DNA from: Streptomyces sp. CB01373
GTDB taxonomy: Bacteria > Actinomycetota > Actinomycetes > Streptomycetales > Streptomycetaceae
Direction: 5' to 3'
NCBI RefSeq assembly: GCF_002803075.1
Contig: NZ_NNBK01000008.1
Coordinates: forward strand, 124,001 to 188,000
Length of the DNA stretch: 64,000 bases
Each line of letters opens with the position of its first letter. Position 1 is the first letter of the stretch. The translations under genes and the position numbers were made by a program. A model generated the notes under the pieces. That model saw nothing but the letters and a program-made list of their open reading frames with translations, made no database searches and was not told the DNA's origin. Positions 33,937-42,087 of this stretch are shown here, one piece after another.

Positions 33937-36083
33937 TCGGGCAGTGGGGTCGTGTGGGTGACGATCAGGCCTGAGACCGCTCGGGTCAGGGACACGTACA
34001 GGCGGCGCAGGCCCGTGCGTTCGTCGGGTTCGCCGTCGACGACGGCCTGGGGTTCGTCCAGGGCGACGTAGTCGTACTCCAGGCCCTTGGCGAGGGAGGC
34101 CGGGACCAGGGTGAGGCGGGTCTCGGCCGTCGTCTCCTCGCCGGGGGCGAGGTACGGCAGGCCGGCCGCCGTCAGGACCTCGGCCAGGGCCGGGACGCGG
34201 GCGTCGGCGGCGATCAGGCCGACCGAGCCCTCGTTGCGCAGCAACTCCTCGCAGGCGGTGACCACGTCGGCGTCCCCGGCGGCGGGGCGGATCTCGAAGA
34301 ACCCCGGGTTCTCACGTACCGACGCGACGGGCGCGAGGCCGGGCGCGATGTGCGGCAGCAGCCGGGAGGCGTACGTGATGACGTCCGTCGGCACACGGAA
34401 GCCCGCCGTCAGCTCCTCGATCAGGCCGTCGGACTTGCCGAGGTGCGCCAGCGCCTCCTCCCAGGTGCGGGTGGCCCACGGCGTGGTGCCCTGGGCCAGG
34501 TCGCCGAGGACGGTCGCGGAGCCGGTGGTGCAGCGCCGGCCGACCGCCCGGTACTGCATGGGGGAGAGGTCCTGCGCCTCGTCCAGGACGACATGCCCGA
34601 GGGAGTGGGTGCGCTCCACCAGGTCGGCGGCCTCGTCGATTAGTACGGCGTCGGCGGCGGACCACTTGGCCGACTTCACCGACCGTACGGGCCTGGCCCA
34701 CAGGAGCGTCCCGCGCTCCTCCTCGGTGAGGATCCCGTCCGCGTGCTCGGCGAGGAAGTCCGCGTCCGTCAGCAGCCGCAGCAGCAGTTTCGCCGGGTCG
34801 ACCGGAGGCCAGACCGCCTTGACGGCCGCCTTGACCGCCGCGTTGCGGGCCACCGCGTCCTGCACGCGGTCGTCGGGGGCCTCGCCCGCCCGCTCCATCT
34901 GCACCAGCACGGCGTGCGCGATCCGCTGCGGCAGGGCCTCGCGGGCGGCGCCGTAGCGGATGCCCCGGTCCAGCAACTCGCGGACGATGTCCTCCAGTTC
35001 GTACGCGGGAACGCGCCAGCGACGGGAGCCGCGCACCACCATGACCGGTTCGGTGGGCATCGTGACATGGGAGTACAGCGCCCTGCGGAGCACCTCGGCC
35101 ATCCGGGCGTCGCCCTTGACGATCGCGGTCGCCGCGTCGTCCGCGCCCCGCACCTCCACATGCGCCACGAGATCGCCGACGGTGGCCTGCTGGACGGTCA
35201 ACTCGCCGAGCGCGGGGAGCACTTGCTCGATGTAGTGCAGGAAGGACCGGTTCGGTCCGATCACGAGGGTGCCGGTGCGGGCCAGCCGCTCGCGGTGGGC
35301 GTAGAGGAGGTAGGCGACCCGGTGCAGGCCCACGGCGGTCTTTCCGGTGCCGGGGCCGCCCTGGACGCAGACGGTGCCGGACAGCCCGGACCGGACGATC
35401 TCGTCCTGCTCGGGCTGGATGGTCGCCACGATGTCGCGCATCGGACCCACACGCGGGCGTTCGATCTCCTGCTGGAGCAGCCTGCTGGTGGTGGCGGCCC
35501 CAGACGGCTCGGCCGGGTCGGACAGGTGCTCGTCCTCGTACGCCGTGAGGTCGCCGCCGGTGTAGCCGAAGCGGCGGCGCAGCCCGACGTCCATCGGGTC
35601 CTTCTTGGAGGCCCGGTAGAACGGCTGCGAGACCGGTGCGCGCCAGTCGATGACCATGGGGTCGCCCTCGGCGTCGTGCACGTGCCGCCGCCCGATGTGC
35701 AGTGTTTGATAAGCGTCCTCCGGCCGCGGGCGCTCCCCCTCGGCGCCCTCCGCCCGGTCCGCGCCCGGACTGTGCAGGTAGTCCAGCCGCCCGAAGAACA
35801 GCGGGGTGTCGCTGAGGTCGGCCAGCGCCTTGATGCGCTCGTCGATCTGGCGGGCGAGCACCTCGGCGTTGACCCAGTTCGCGGTGACGTCCCGGATGTC
35901 GAGCGACTCCACGTCCTCGCGCATGGCGCGCAGCGCGGCGCGGGAGTCGGACAGGTGAGCGCGCTCGCGGGCGAGGGGGTCGTCGGCGGGGCGGTCGGGG
36001 GCGGGAGCGGCGGGCGCGGACGAGGGCGACAGCGGCGAGATCGGCGAGGTCGGCGAGGTCGGCGAGGGCGACAGGGACGACAA
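33924..36083 (-). CDS. HelD/HelR-family RNA polymerase-associated ATPase
   Basis: A 719-residue superfamily 1 protein. After a repetitive SPTSPTSPISPLSP start comes an antiparallel coiled-coil arm (ALRAMREDVESLDIRDVTAN), then the YxGR-type domain (HIGRRHVHDAEGDPMVIDWR), Walker A GGPGTGKTAVGLHRVAYLL (about residue 238), HVVLDEAQDLSPMQ (Walker B) and LAKGLEYDYVALDEP and RRLYVSLTRA motifs. HelD frees RNA polymerase from DNA; the Streptomyces relative HelR also confers rifampicin tolerance. Which of the two this is cannot be decided here. TTG at 36083 has GGAGG seven bases upstream. Confidence 0.82.
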   Translation of the reverse strand: MSSLSPSPTSPTSPISPLSPSSAPAAPAPDRPADDPLARERAHLSDSRAALRAMREDVESLDIRDVTANWVNAEVLARQIDERIKALADLSDTPLFFGRLDYLHSPGADRAEGAEGERPRPEDAYQTLHIGRRHVHDAEGDPMVIDWRAPVSQPFYRASKKDPMDVGLRRRFGYTGGDLTAYEDEHLSDPAEPSGAATTSRLLQQEIERPRVGPMRDIVATIQPEQDEIVRSGLSGTVCVQGGPGTGKTAVGLHRVAYLLYAHRERLARTGTLVIGPNRSFLHYIEQVLPALGELTVQQATVGDLVAHVEVRGADDAATAIVKGDARMAEVLRRALYSHVTMPTEPVMVVRGSRRWRVPAYELEDIVRELLDRGIRYGAAREALPQRIAHAVLVQMERAGEAPDDRVQDAVARNAAVKAAVKAVWPPVDPAKLLLRLLTDADFLAEHADGILTEEERGTLLWARPVRSVKSAKWSAADAVLIDEAADLVERTHSLGHVVLDEAQDLSPMQYRAVGRRCTTGSATVLGDLAQGTTPWATRTWEEALAHLGKSDGLIEELTAGFRVPTDVITYASRLLPHIAPGLAPVASVRENPGFFEIRPAAGDADVVTACEELLRNEGSVGLIAADARVPALAEVLTAAGLPYLAPGEETTAETRLTLVPASLAKGLEYDYVALDEPQAVVDGEPDERTGLRRLYVSLTRAVSGLIVTHTTPLPDQLS

Positions 36084-36447
36084 GGGGGTGCCTCCGGAAG
36101 GCCTTCGGGGCAGGCGGGTGCCGTGGGGTGGTGCCGTGTGGCTGTGCCGCGCGGCGGCGGGATCTGCCGACCGGTTTCCGTCCGGACGGCGGCTCTCCCG
36201 AAGGGGAGGCGGGCAAGAGGGTGGATTCTAGGACGCGGGGCCGGGCGGAGGCCAGCCGGTTTTCCCGGCCGGTTGCTCCCGCCGGTTTCTCCTGCCGCGC
36301 CCGCCGGGGTGCCGTGATCGCCTTCCCCTAGGGGTCCGCGTCCGCCCGGCGCAGGGGTCGCGGTCCCCCCGGAGGGGTACCCGGGGGCGGGAAGAGCCGG
36401 TCCGCGGACCGATGCCGGACCTGTGTCAACGGATCCACCATGGAGAC
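36084..36447. promoter_or_regulatory. Divergent region, HelD-like gene / small ORF
   Basis: About 364 bases. Three near-tandem units of the form CCGGTT-N-CTCCC occur around 36255-36298, and there are short hairpins (CCCCTAGGGG near 36326). I looked for a rifamycin-associated element (a 19-base inverted repeat) and saw none. Confidence 0.35.
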
Positions 36448-36633
36448 ATGAGCGCAGCAACCATCCACCCCGCTCCCGCCGCCCGCCCGGCCGGCGCCAC
36501 GGCTGTCCAGGACGGCCCCCGTCAGCATGCCCTGGGCGACGCCCTGCACGCCGTCAAGGTGTTCGCGGGCGCCCTGTTCGACGTGGTCGTCCTCGGCGAG
36601 TACGGCGAGGAGGCGGGCGTACGCCGCAAGTGA
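36448..36633 (+). CDS. Small hypothetical protein, 61 residues
   Basis: MSAATIHPAPAARPAGATAV leads into a C-terminal amphipathic helix (HALGDALHAVKVFAGALFDV, then VVLGEYGEEAGVRRK). ATG at 36448 is preceded by GGAGAC at a short spacing. The frame is followed after 17 bases by the glycosyltransferase gene, so the two may be cotranscribed. I recognise no family; the helix could associate with the membrane. Confidence 0.6.
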   Translation: MSAATIHPAPAARPAGATAVQDGPRQHALGDALHAVKVFAGALFDVVVLGEYGEEAGVRRK

Positions 36634-36650
36634 GCAACTAGGGTCGGTTC

Positions 36651-37841
36651 GTGACAGCACGGAAGGTGACTCTCCGGTCACCCGCGGCACCCGCCCTGGC
36701 CCTCCTCGTCGTCTCCCTCGCCGCCCTCGCGGCCCTGTTCGCGGTGCAGCGGGTGCAGATGGCCGACGCGGTGGTCTACCAGGCCGAGGGCGCGGCGGTC
36801 GTCCACGGCCGTGACCTCTACGGCTTCACGGTCACGCAGGGCCGGCTGCCGGCCACCTACCCGCCGTTCGCGGCCCTGTTGTTCGTGCCGACGGTGTGGC
36901 TTCCCGCCGCGGCCCTGAGAGCGGCGTTCCTCGTGGGCAACGCGCTCCTGCTCGCCTGGCTCGTCCACCTCTCCGCGCGGCTCGCCGGCCGCCGGGCCGG
37001 GCTCCCGCTGCTGTGCGCTGCGACGGCGCTCGCCGTCTGGCTCGAACCGGTCTTCCAGACCTTCGTGTACGGGCAGATCAACCTCGCGATCGCCTGCCTG
37101 GTCCTGTGGGACCTGACCCGGCCGCCCGGAGCCCGCGGCAAGGGTGTCCTGATCGGTGTCGCGACCGGCATCAAGCTCACCCCGGGCCTGTTCATCGTGT
37201 ACCTGCTGCTGCGGGGGCGGCGCCGCGAGGCGGCCGCGGCGCTGGCCGGGTTCGCCGGGACCGTCGCCGTCGGCGTGCTCGTCCTGCCCGCGGCCGGCGT
37301 CGACTACTGGACGCGCCGCCTGTTCGAGACCGACCGGGTGGGCAAGCCGTGGATCATCGCCAACCAGTCGCTCCAGGGCCTGGCCGCGCGGCTGCTCGGG
37401 GAGCCGTCGCCCGGCCTCGCCTGGATCCTGCCCGCCGTCGCGGTGGCCGCCGCAGGACTGTGGCTCGCGTGCCGGGTGCGGCGGGAGCGCTGGGGCGTGC
37501 TGCTGACCGCCCTGACCGCGCTGCTGGTCTCACCGATCAGCTGGTCCCACCACTGGGTGTGGTGCGTCCCGCTGATCGCCGTACTCCTGGCCGAGGGCCG
37601 CCGCGGCTGGGCCGCGGTCACCGTGGTCGTGTTCACGGCCCGCACCCTGTGGACGGTCCCCAACAAGGGCGTGGAGCTGCGCCTGTCCTGGTGGCAGCAG
37701 CCCCTGGCCTCGCCCTATCCCCTGCTGGGCCTCGTCCTGCTCGGGGCGGTGGCGCTGGCGTACCGCAGACAGTGGTCCGGCCGGACGCGGACGGGTCAGC
37801 CCTCCTCCGCCAGCAGTTCGTCGGCGTCCATGATCCGGTAG
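36651..37841 (+). CDS. GT87-family membrane mannosyltransferase
   Basis: A 396-residue polytopic glycosyltransferase of the GT87/DUF2029 type, which uses polyprenyl-phosphate mannose outside the membrane. About ten helices are visible; the loop after helix 1 has DAVVYQAEGAAVVHGRDLYG with the catalytic Asp-containing motif typical of GT-C enzymes, then TYPPFAALLFVP, YGQINLAIACLVLWDL, GVATGIKLTPGLF, ANQSLQGLAARLL and SPISWSHHWVWCVPLIA. GTG at 36651 starts it. The 3' end overlaps the convergent XPB gene by 46 bases. The acceptor is unknown. Confidence 0.85.
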   Translation: MTARKVTLRSPAAPALALLVVSLAALAALFAVQRVQMADAVVYQAEGAAVVHGRDLYGFTVTQGRLPATYPPFAALLFVPTVWLPAAALRAAFLVGNALLLAWLVHLSARLAGRRAGLPLLCAATALAVWLEPVFQTFVYGQINLAIACLVLWDLTRPPGARGKGVLIGVATGIKLTPGLFIVYLLLRGRRREAAAALAGFAGTVAVGVLVLPAAGVDYWTRRLFETDRVGKPWIIANQSLQGLAARLLGEPSPGLAWILPAVAVAAAGLWLACRVRRERWGVLLTALTALLVSPISWSHHWVWCVPLIAVLLAEGRRGWAAVTVVVFTARTLWTVPNKGVELRLSWWQQPLASPYPLLGLVLLGAVALAYRRQWSGRTRTGQPSSASSSSASMIR

Positions 37842-39439
37842 GCGTAGCCCTGTTCGGCCAGGAACCGCTGACGGTGGGCGGCGAAGTCCTGGTCGATGGT
37901 GTCGCGGGCGACCACCGAGTAGAAGTGGGCCTGGTGGCCGTCGGCCTTCGGGCGCAGCACCCGCCCGAGGCGCTGGGCCTCCTCCTGGCGGGAGCCGAAG
38001 GTGCCCGAGACCTGGATGGCGACCGTGGCCTCCGGCAGGTCGATGGAGAAGTTCGCCACCTTGGAGACCACCAGCACGCTGATCTCGCCCTCGCGGAAGG
38101 CGTCGAAGAGCTTCTCGCGCTGCGCGTTGGACGTCTCGCCCTTGATCACCGGCGCGTTCAGGTGCTCGCCCAGCTCGTCGAGCTGGTCGATGTACTGGCC
38201 GATGACCAGGATCTGCTGGCCGGCGAAGCGGCGGACGATCGCCTCCGTGACCTTCCGCTTGGTCGCGGTGGTCGCGCAGAAGCGGTACTTCTCCTCCGTC
38301 TCGGCCGTCGCGTACGCCAGCCGTTCGGAGTCGGTCAGGTTGACCCGGACCTCGACGCAGTCCGCGGGCGCGATGTGGCCCTGCGCCTCGATCTCCTTCC
38401 AGGGCGCGTCGAACCGCTTGGGGCCGATCAGGGAGAACACGTCCGACTCGCGGCCGTCCTCGCGCACCAGCGTCGCGGTCAGTCCCAGCCGTCGCCGGGC
38501 CTGGAGGTCCGCGGTGAACTTGAAGACCGGCGCGGGCAGCAGGTGCACCTCGTCGTAGACGATCAGCCCCCAGTCGCGGGAGTCGAACAGCTCCAGGTGG
38601 GGGTAGATCCCCTTCCGCCGGGTCGTCAGCACCTGGTAGGTGGCGATGGTGACCGGGCGGACCTCCTTCCTGGTGCCGCTGTACTCCCCGATCTCGTCCT
38701 CGGTCAGCGAGGTCCGCTTCACCAGCTCGTGCTTCCACTGCCGGGCCGAGACGGTGTTCGTGACGAGGATCAGCGTCGTGGACTTCGCCTGCGCCATCGA
38801 GCCCGCGCCGACCAGGGTCTTGCCGGCCCCGCAGGGCAGGACGACGACGCCGCTGCCGCCGTGCCAGAAGTTCTCCACGGCCTGCTTCTGGTAGGGCCGC
38901 AGGGCCCAGCCGTCCTCGCGCAGCTCGATCGGGTGCGCCTCGCCGTCGACGTATCCGGCGAGGTCCTCGGCGGGCCAGCCCAGCTTCAGCAGGGTCTGCT
39001 TGATCTGCCCGCGCTCGGAGGGGTGCACGGCCACGGTGTCCGGGTCGATGCGGGCGCCGACCAGCGGGGCGATCCTCTTGGACTTCAGCACCTCCTCCAG
39101 GACCGGCCGGTCGGTGGTGGTCAGGACGAGGCCGTGCGCCGGGTGCTTGCTGAGGGTCAGCCGCCCGTAGCGGTCCATCGTCTCGGCGATGTCGACGAGC
39201 AGCGCGTGCGGCACCGGGTAGCGGCTGTACTGCACGAGGGCGTCGACGACCTGCTCGGCGTCGTGCCCGGCGGCGCGCGCGTTCCACAGGCCGAGCGGGG
39301 TGACCCGGTAGGTGTGGATGTGCTCGGGCGCCCGCTCCAGCTCGGCGAACGGCGCGATGGCCCGGCGGCAGTCGCCGGCCTGCTCGTGGTCGACTTCGAG
39401 AAGCAGGGTCTTGTCCGACTGGACGATTAGGCAGGACAC
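37796..39439 (-). CDS. XPB-type DNA repair helicase
   Basis: A 547-residue superfamily 2 3'-5' helicase. The N-terminal XPB damage-recognition domain (LIVQSDKTLLLEVDHEQAGD, APFAELERAPEHIHTYRVTP) precedes motif I VLPCGAGKTLVGAGSM, motif Ia TNTVSARQWKHEL, motif II YDEVHLLPA, motif III LGLTATLVREDGRESDVF, and motifs V/VI EATVAIQVSGTFGSRQEEAQ and RLGRVLRPK. GTG at 39439 has GGAGG a few bases upstream. The first codons (MSC) differ from what I recall for Streptomyces XPB, and this 5' end abuts the recombinase: a likely integration site. Gene lies in the inverted block. Confidence 0.92.
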   Translation of the reverse strand: MSCLIVQSDKTLLLEVDHEQAGDCRRAIAPFAELERAPEHIHTYRVTPLGLWNARAAGHDAEQVVDALVQYSRYPVPHALLVDIAETMDRYGRLTLSKHPAHGLVLTTTDRPVLEEVLKSKRIAPLVGARIDPDTVAVHPSERGQIKQTLLKLGWPAEDLAGYVDGEAHPIELREDGWALRPYQKQAVENFWHGGSGVVVLPCGAGKTLVGAGSMAQAKSTTLILVTNTVSARQWKHELVKRTSLTEDEIGEYSGTRKEVRPVTIATYQVLTTRRKGIYPHLELFDSRDWGLIVYDEVHLLPAPVFKFTADLQARRRLGLTATLVREDGRESDVFSLIGPKRFDAPWKEIEAQGHIAPADCVEVRVNLTDSERLAYATAETEEKYRFCATTATKRKVTEAIVRRFAGQQILVIGQYIDQLDELGEHLNAPVIKGETSNAQREKLFDAFREGEISVLVVSKVANFSIDLPEATVAIQVSGTFGSRQEEAQRLGRVLRPKADGHQAHFYSVVARDTIDQDFAAHRQRFLAEQGYAYRIMDADELLAEEG

Positions 39440-39466
39440 ACATACCTCCGGAGATAAGGTCGTCTC

Positions 39467-40253
39467 ATGACAGGAACAACGCCTGTCACAGCACGGGCTA
39501 TGCCCCGTGCCCGACGCCGGAAGGGCGTCCCGGCCAGCGCGCCGGGGATGCGCGCCGCTATCTATGTTCGCCTATCGCGCGAAACCGACGAGACGACTTC
39601 GCCCGAACGCCGGCGCGCGGCCTGCGAGGCGTTGTGCGAGGCACGCGGCTGGGAGGTCGTGGCCGCCGAGGAAGACATCGATGTCTCGGGCTTCTCGCGT
39701 GGGCTCGACCGGGACTGCAACGCATCCTGACCAGGCTCGCCGAGCTGGACGTGATCGTGTTCTTCAAGATCGACCGGCTTGCGCGCTCGACGGTCGACTT
39801 CGCGGAGATCATGCGACTCGCCGAGCACCAGAGCGTTGCGCTCGCGTCGGCGACGGAGCCGCTCGACCTCACGTCGTCCATGGGCCGGGCCATGGCGAAG
39901 GTGATCGCGGTCTTCGCCGAGCTGGAGTCCGACACCATCGGGACGCGGGTGTCCAGCGCGCACGAGCACCTGCGCCGCGAGGGCCGCTACACCGGCGGTC
40001 GGGTCCCGTACGGGTACATGGTCGTCCCCAACCCCAACGGGGCGGGCAAGGTCCTTGCGGTCAACGAGGACGAGGCCAAGACGATCAAGCGGATCGTGGA
40101 GCGGGTCCTGACCAAGGACTCGCTCATGCAGATCATCAACGACCTCAACAAGGAGGGCGTCCCGTCGCCCGGCTACTCCTCACGCCAGACCACGGGCAAG
40201 CGCAGCGGCTCCAAGCAGTGGTACACGACGACGCTGCGGAGCTTGCTGGGCAA
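39467..40253 (+). pseudogene. Serine recombinase, N-terminal half, frameshifted
   Basis: MRAAIYVRLSRETDETTSPE starts the resolvase catalytic domain with the Ser nucleophile (YVRLSRE). Around 39715, after DVSGFSRGLDRD, one base appears deleted; the next frame continues GLQRILTRLAELDVIVFFKI, DRLARST and SMGRAMAKVIAVFAELESDT to TTLRSLLGN, where it is cut by the right end of IS copy B. The remainder is at 29963-30498 on the other strand. It starts 27 bases from the divergent XPB gene. Doubly inactivated. Confidence 0.9.
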
Positions 40254-42087
40254 CCGTTCCTAGAAACTGAGCGGGAGTGAGTCCTGGTGTCAGGGCTCGT
40301 GCTCAGCCGTGTGCCCCGAACGGTTGTGGGCACACTGGTCGCCCGCTTTCGCTCCGCGTCCGGGCGGCACGGATCGTGTCCGTGGTCCGGGAATGCGGGG
40401 GCGGGGTCCCTCACGCCCCGGGGCATCCGATGCGGCCTGGACGGTCCGATGCCCCACACGATCACTCCGGTCGTGTGGGGGCGGTGCCGTCCGACGCCGG
40501 ATCGCACATCCCAGGGCGCGCCTTCCGATCGCCACGGCGGCAGCGTCGTGCCGCGTGGGCTTCCTGTTCTTGCTGGTCAGGGGTTTCTGCCAGTGCTGGG
40601 CGCCCCAGCGGCTGGTGTAGGCCGGGTCGACCGCGACAACGGCGACTCCCAGCCCGGCCGCCATCGACACCAGCCGAGCCCGCAGCCGGGCGGTCGGCAT
40701 CCCGGAAATCAGCCTCCGGAACCGCTTCCGTCTGCCGTGCTTCTCCCGTGTCTTTTCCGCAGCGAAGTCCAGATCCTCGATCGCCAGGGCCAGGCCGTGC
40801 CGTGCGGCCCAGTGCAGCAGGCGGATCAGAGCGTGGCGCACCTGCGCGTCGCGGTGCTGTGCGCTGCCGGTCAGCTGGTAGTCGAATCTGCGGGCCGCGC
40901 CGAGGGGGTTGCCATGTGTGTCCAGGCGCCAGGCGGCCAGGTGGTCGGCGTTCATGTCCACCCCGACCAGCCCACCCGCGCGGGCCGCAGAAAGCGGCAC
41001 CGTCGTCACGGGCGGGTTCTGCCAGGAGGCGGTCACATACCAGCGGCCCCGGTCTACGTCGTAGTGGATGCGGTAGGCCACCGCACGGTTCGCCGCGACG
41101 CGGTCGGCCCACTGCTCGCCGCGGTGGCGGAAGCGGACCCGGCAGGCCGGCACGTATCGGCCGTGCGGCGCGTTGGCCAGGTGGGCCAGCGGCGCCGGGA
41201 GCTTGATGCTCACCTCACCGCCGGGTGTGACGCGGATCGTCTCGTTTCCGAACCGCTTGCCGGACTCGCCGTCGGCCTGCAGGAACCACCGCTCGGCCTC
41301 CCACCGCGACCGCCACTGCGCCTCGGTCAGCCCTGCGGCCCTCAGGTGGTGCCGGGAACGGAGCAGCTTCTTGGCGCCGCGCACCACCCGCACCCGCCCG
41401 GCCTCCCAGTCCGCCCTCACCCGCTCCAGCCGGTCCTCAAGCACATGCAGGCGCCGGGACTTGGCGAACCACTCCCGCTCGAAGCGGTAACCACCCGGCA
41501 CCCCCTTGGCACCCTTCGCCCCGACAGGCTGCGCGAGCCGGTGCGTGATCGTCTCGACGCCCGCCCGCAGGCTGTGGATGTGGGCGAGTTGACTGCGCCG
41601 GGCCAGCGCCCACTGGTCGTGCGTGGCCTTGGTGATACTGCCCGCCCACCGCGACGACGACTGCCCGGTCAACGCCCGCTTCCGCCACGCCCACTGCTCA
41701 CTGACGTGAGCCGACCCCGCCGCACAGCGCACCTTCAGGTCACGAGAGGCCAGGGAGCCGAGCAGAGCGCCGACCTGGCGCAGCACCGTCTCGTCCTGCC
41801 CGGTCAGACCCTTGAGACCGGCGCGGATCGCCACCCCGGACGGTCCGGGCACCACGAACGCCGCCGCCAACTCCCGCAACCCGCCCACAGCACACCCCCC
41901 GCCCGAAACCGAAGAACCGCCACCACACCCAACGACCACCCCCGCCCCAAGGTCACGCATTCGAAACCAGAACTCCCGTCGCCCTGCCACACACCGCCCT
42001 CTCACGTCGCGCACCGCAACCGCAAAGCTCACTCATACTCACCAGAACACACCCAACCGCTGTCAAACAGCAGCAATTCAAACCCCC
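40254..42087 (-). mobile_element. IS605-like TnpB-only element, copy B
   Basis: About 1,834 bases, inverted relative to copy A. Its right end (minus strand CTCAGTTTCTAGGAACGG) abuts the recombinase N-terminal half; its left end (TTTGAATTGCTGC after TGGGGG) lies in the 3' end of cutC and supplies the present cutC stop codon. It encodes one intact tnpB-like gene and no tnpA. Both insertion sites reconstruct to TGGGGG-TT once the inversion is undone, consistent with site-specific IS605-type insertion without target duplication. Confidence 0.82.
40290..41888 (-). CDS. tnpB: TnpB-like RuvC nuclease, copy B (intact)
   Basis: About 532 residues from GTG at 41888, the start shared with copy A (the frame stays open to 42032). 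N-terminal half: basic helical region (FEREWFAKSRRLHVLEDRLE split). The C-terminal RuvC fold has RuvC-I GVDMNADHLAAWRLD, RuvC-II LAIEDLDFAAEKTREKHGRR and RuvC-III TRHDAAAVAIGRRALG, so the Asp-Glu-Asp triad is present. The zinc ribbon usual between RuvC-II and III is lost: VDPAYTSRWGAQHWQKP has no Cys pairs. TnpB proteins are RNA-guided DNA nucleases; whether this variant retains that is unknown. Confidence 0.85.
   Translation of the reverse strand: MGGLRELAAAFVVPGPSGVAIRAGLKGLTGQDETVLRQVGALLGSLASRDLKVRCAAGSAHVSEQWAWRKRALTGQSSSRWAGSITKATHDQWALARRSQLAHIHSLRAGVETITHRLAQPVGAKGAKGVPGGYRFEREWFAKSRRLHVLEDRLERVRADWEAGRVRVVRGAKKLLRSRHHLRAAGLTEAQWRSRWEAERWFLQADGESGKRFGNETIRVTPGGEVSIKLPAPLAHLANAPHGRYVPACRVRFRHRGEQWADRVAANRAVAYRIHYDVDRGRWYVTASWQNPPVTTVPLSAARAGGLVGVDMNADHLAAWRLDTHGNPLGAARRFDYQLTGSAQHRDAQVRHALIRLLHWAARHGLALAIEDLDFAAEKTREKHGRRKRFRRLISGMPTARLRARLVSMAAGLGVAVVAVDPAYTSRWGAQHWQKPLTSKNRKPTRHDAAAVAIGRRALGCAIRRRTAPPPHDRSDRVGHRTVQAASDAPGREGPRPRIPGPRTRSVPPGRGAKAGDQCAHNRSGHTAEHEP

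Noticed and set aside
36084..36447. Possible rifamycin-associated element upstream of the HelD-like gene
   Set aside because: I scanned for a 19-base G/C-rich inverted repeat with CTTGC/GCAAG arms and found none.
39634..40263. Recombinase N-terminal half read as an independent 209-residue gene
   Set aside because: Its first residues are out-of-frame translation of the catalytic domain; one missing base near 39715 explains both frames.
41889..42032. Longer N-terminus for the copy B TnpB protein
   Set aside because: The upstream 48 codons are not in the same frame in copy A; conservation of frame begins at the GTG at 41888.
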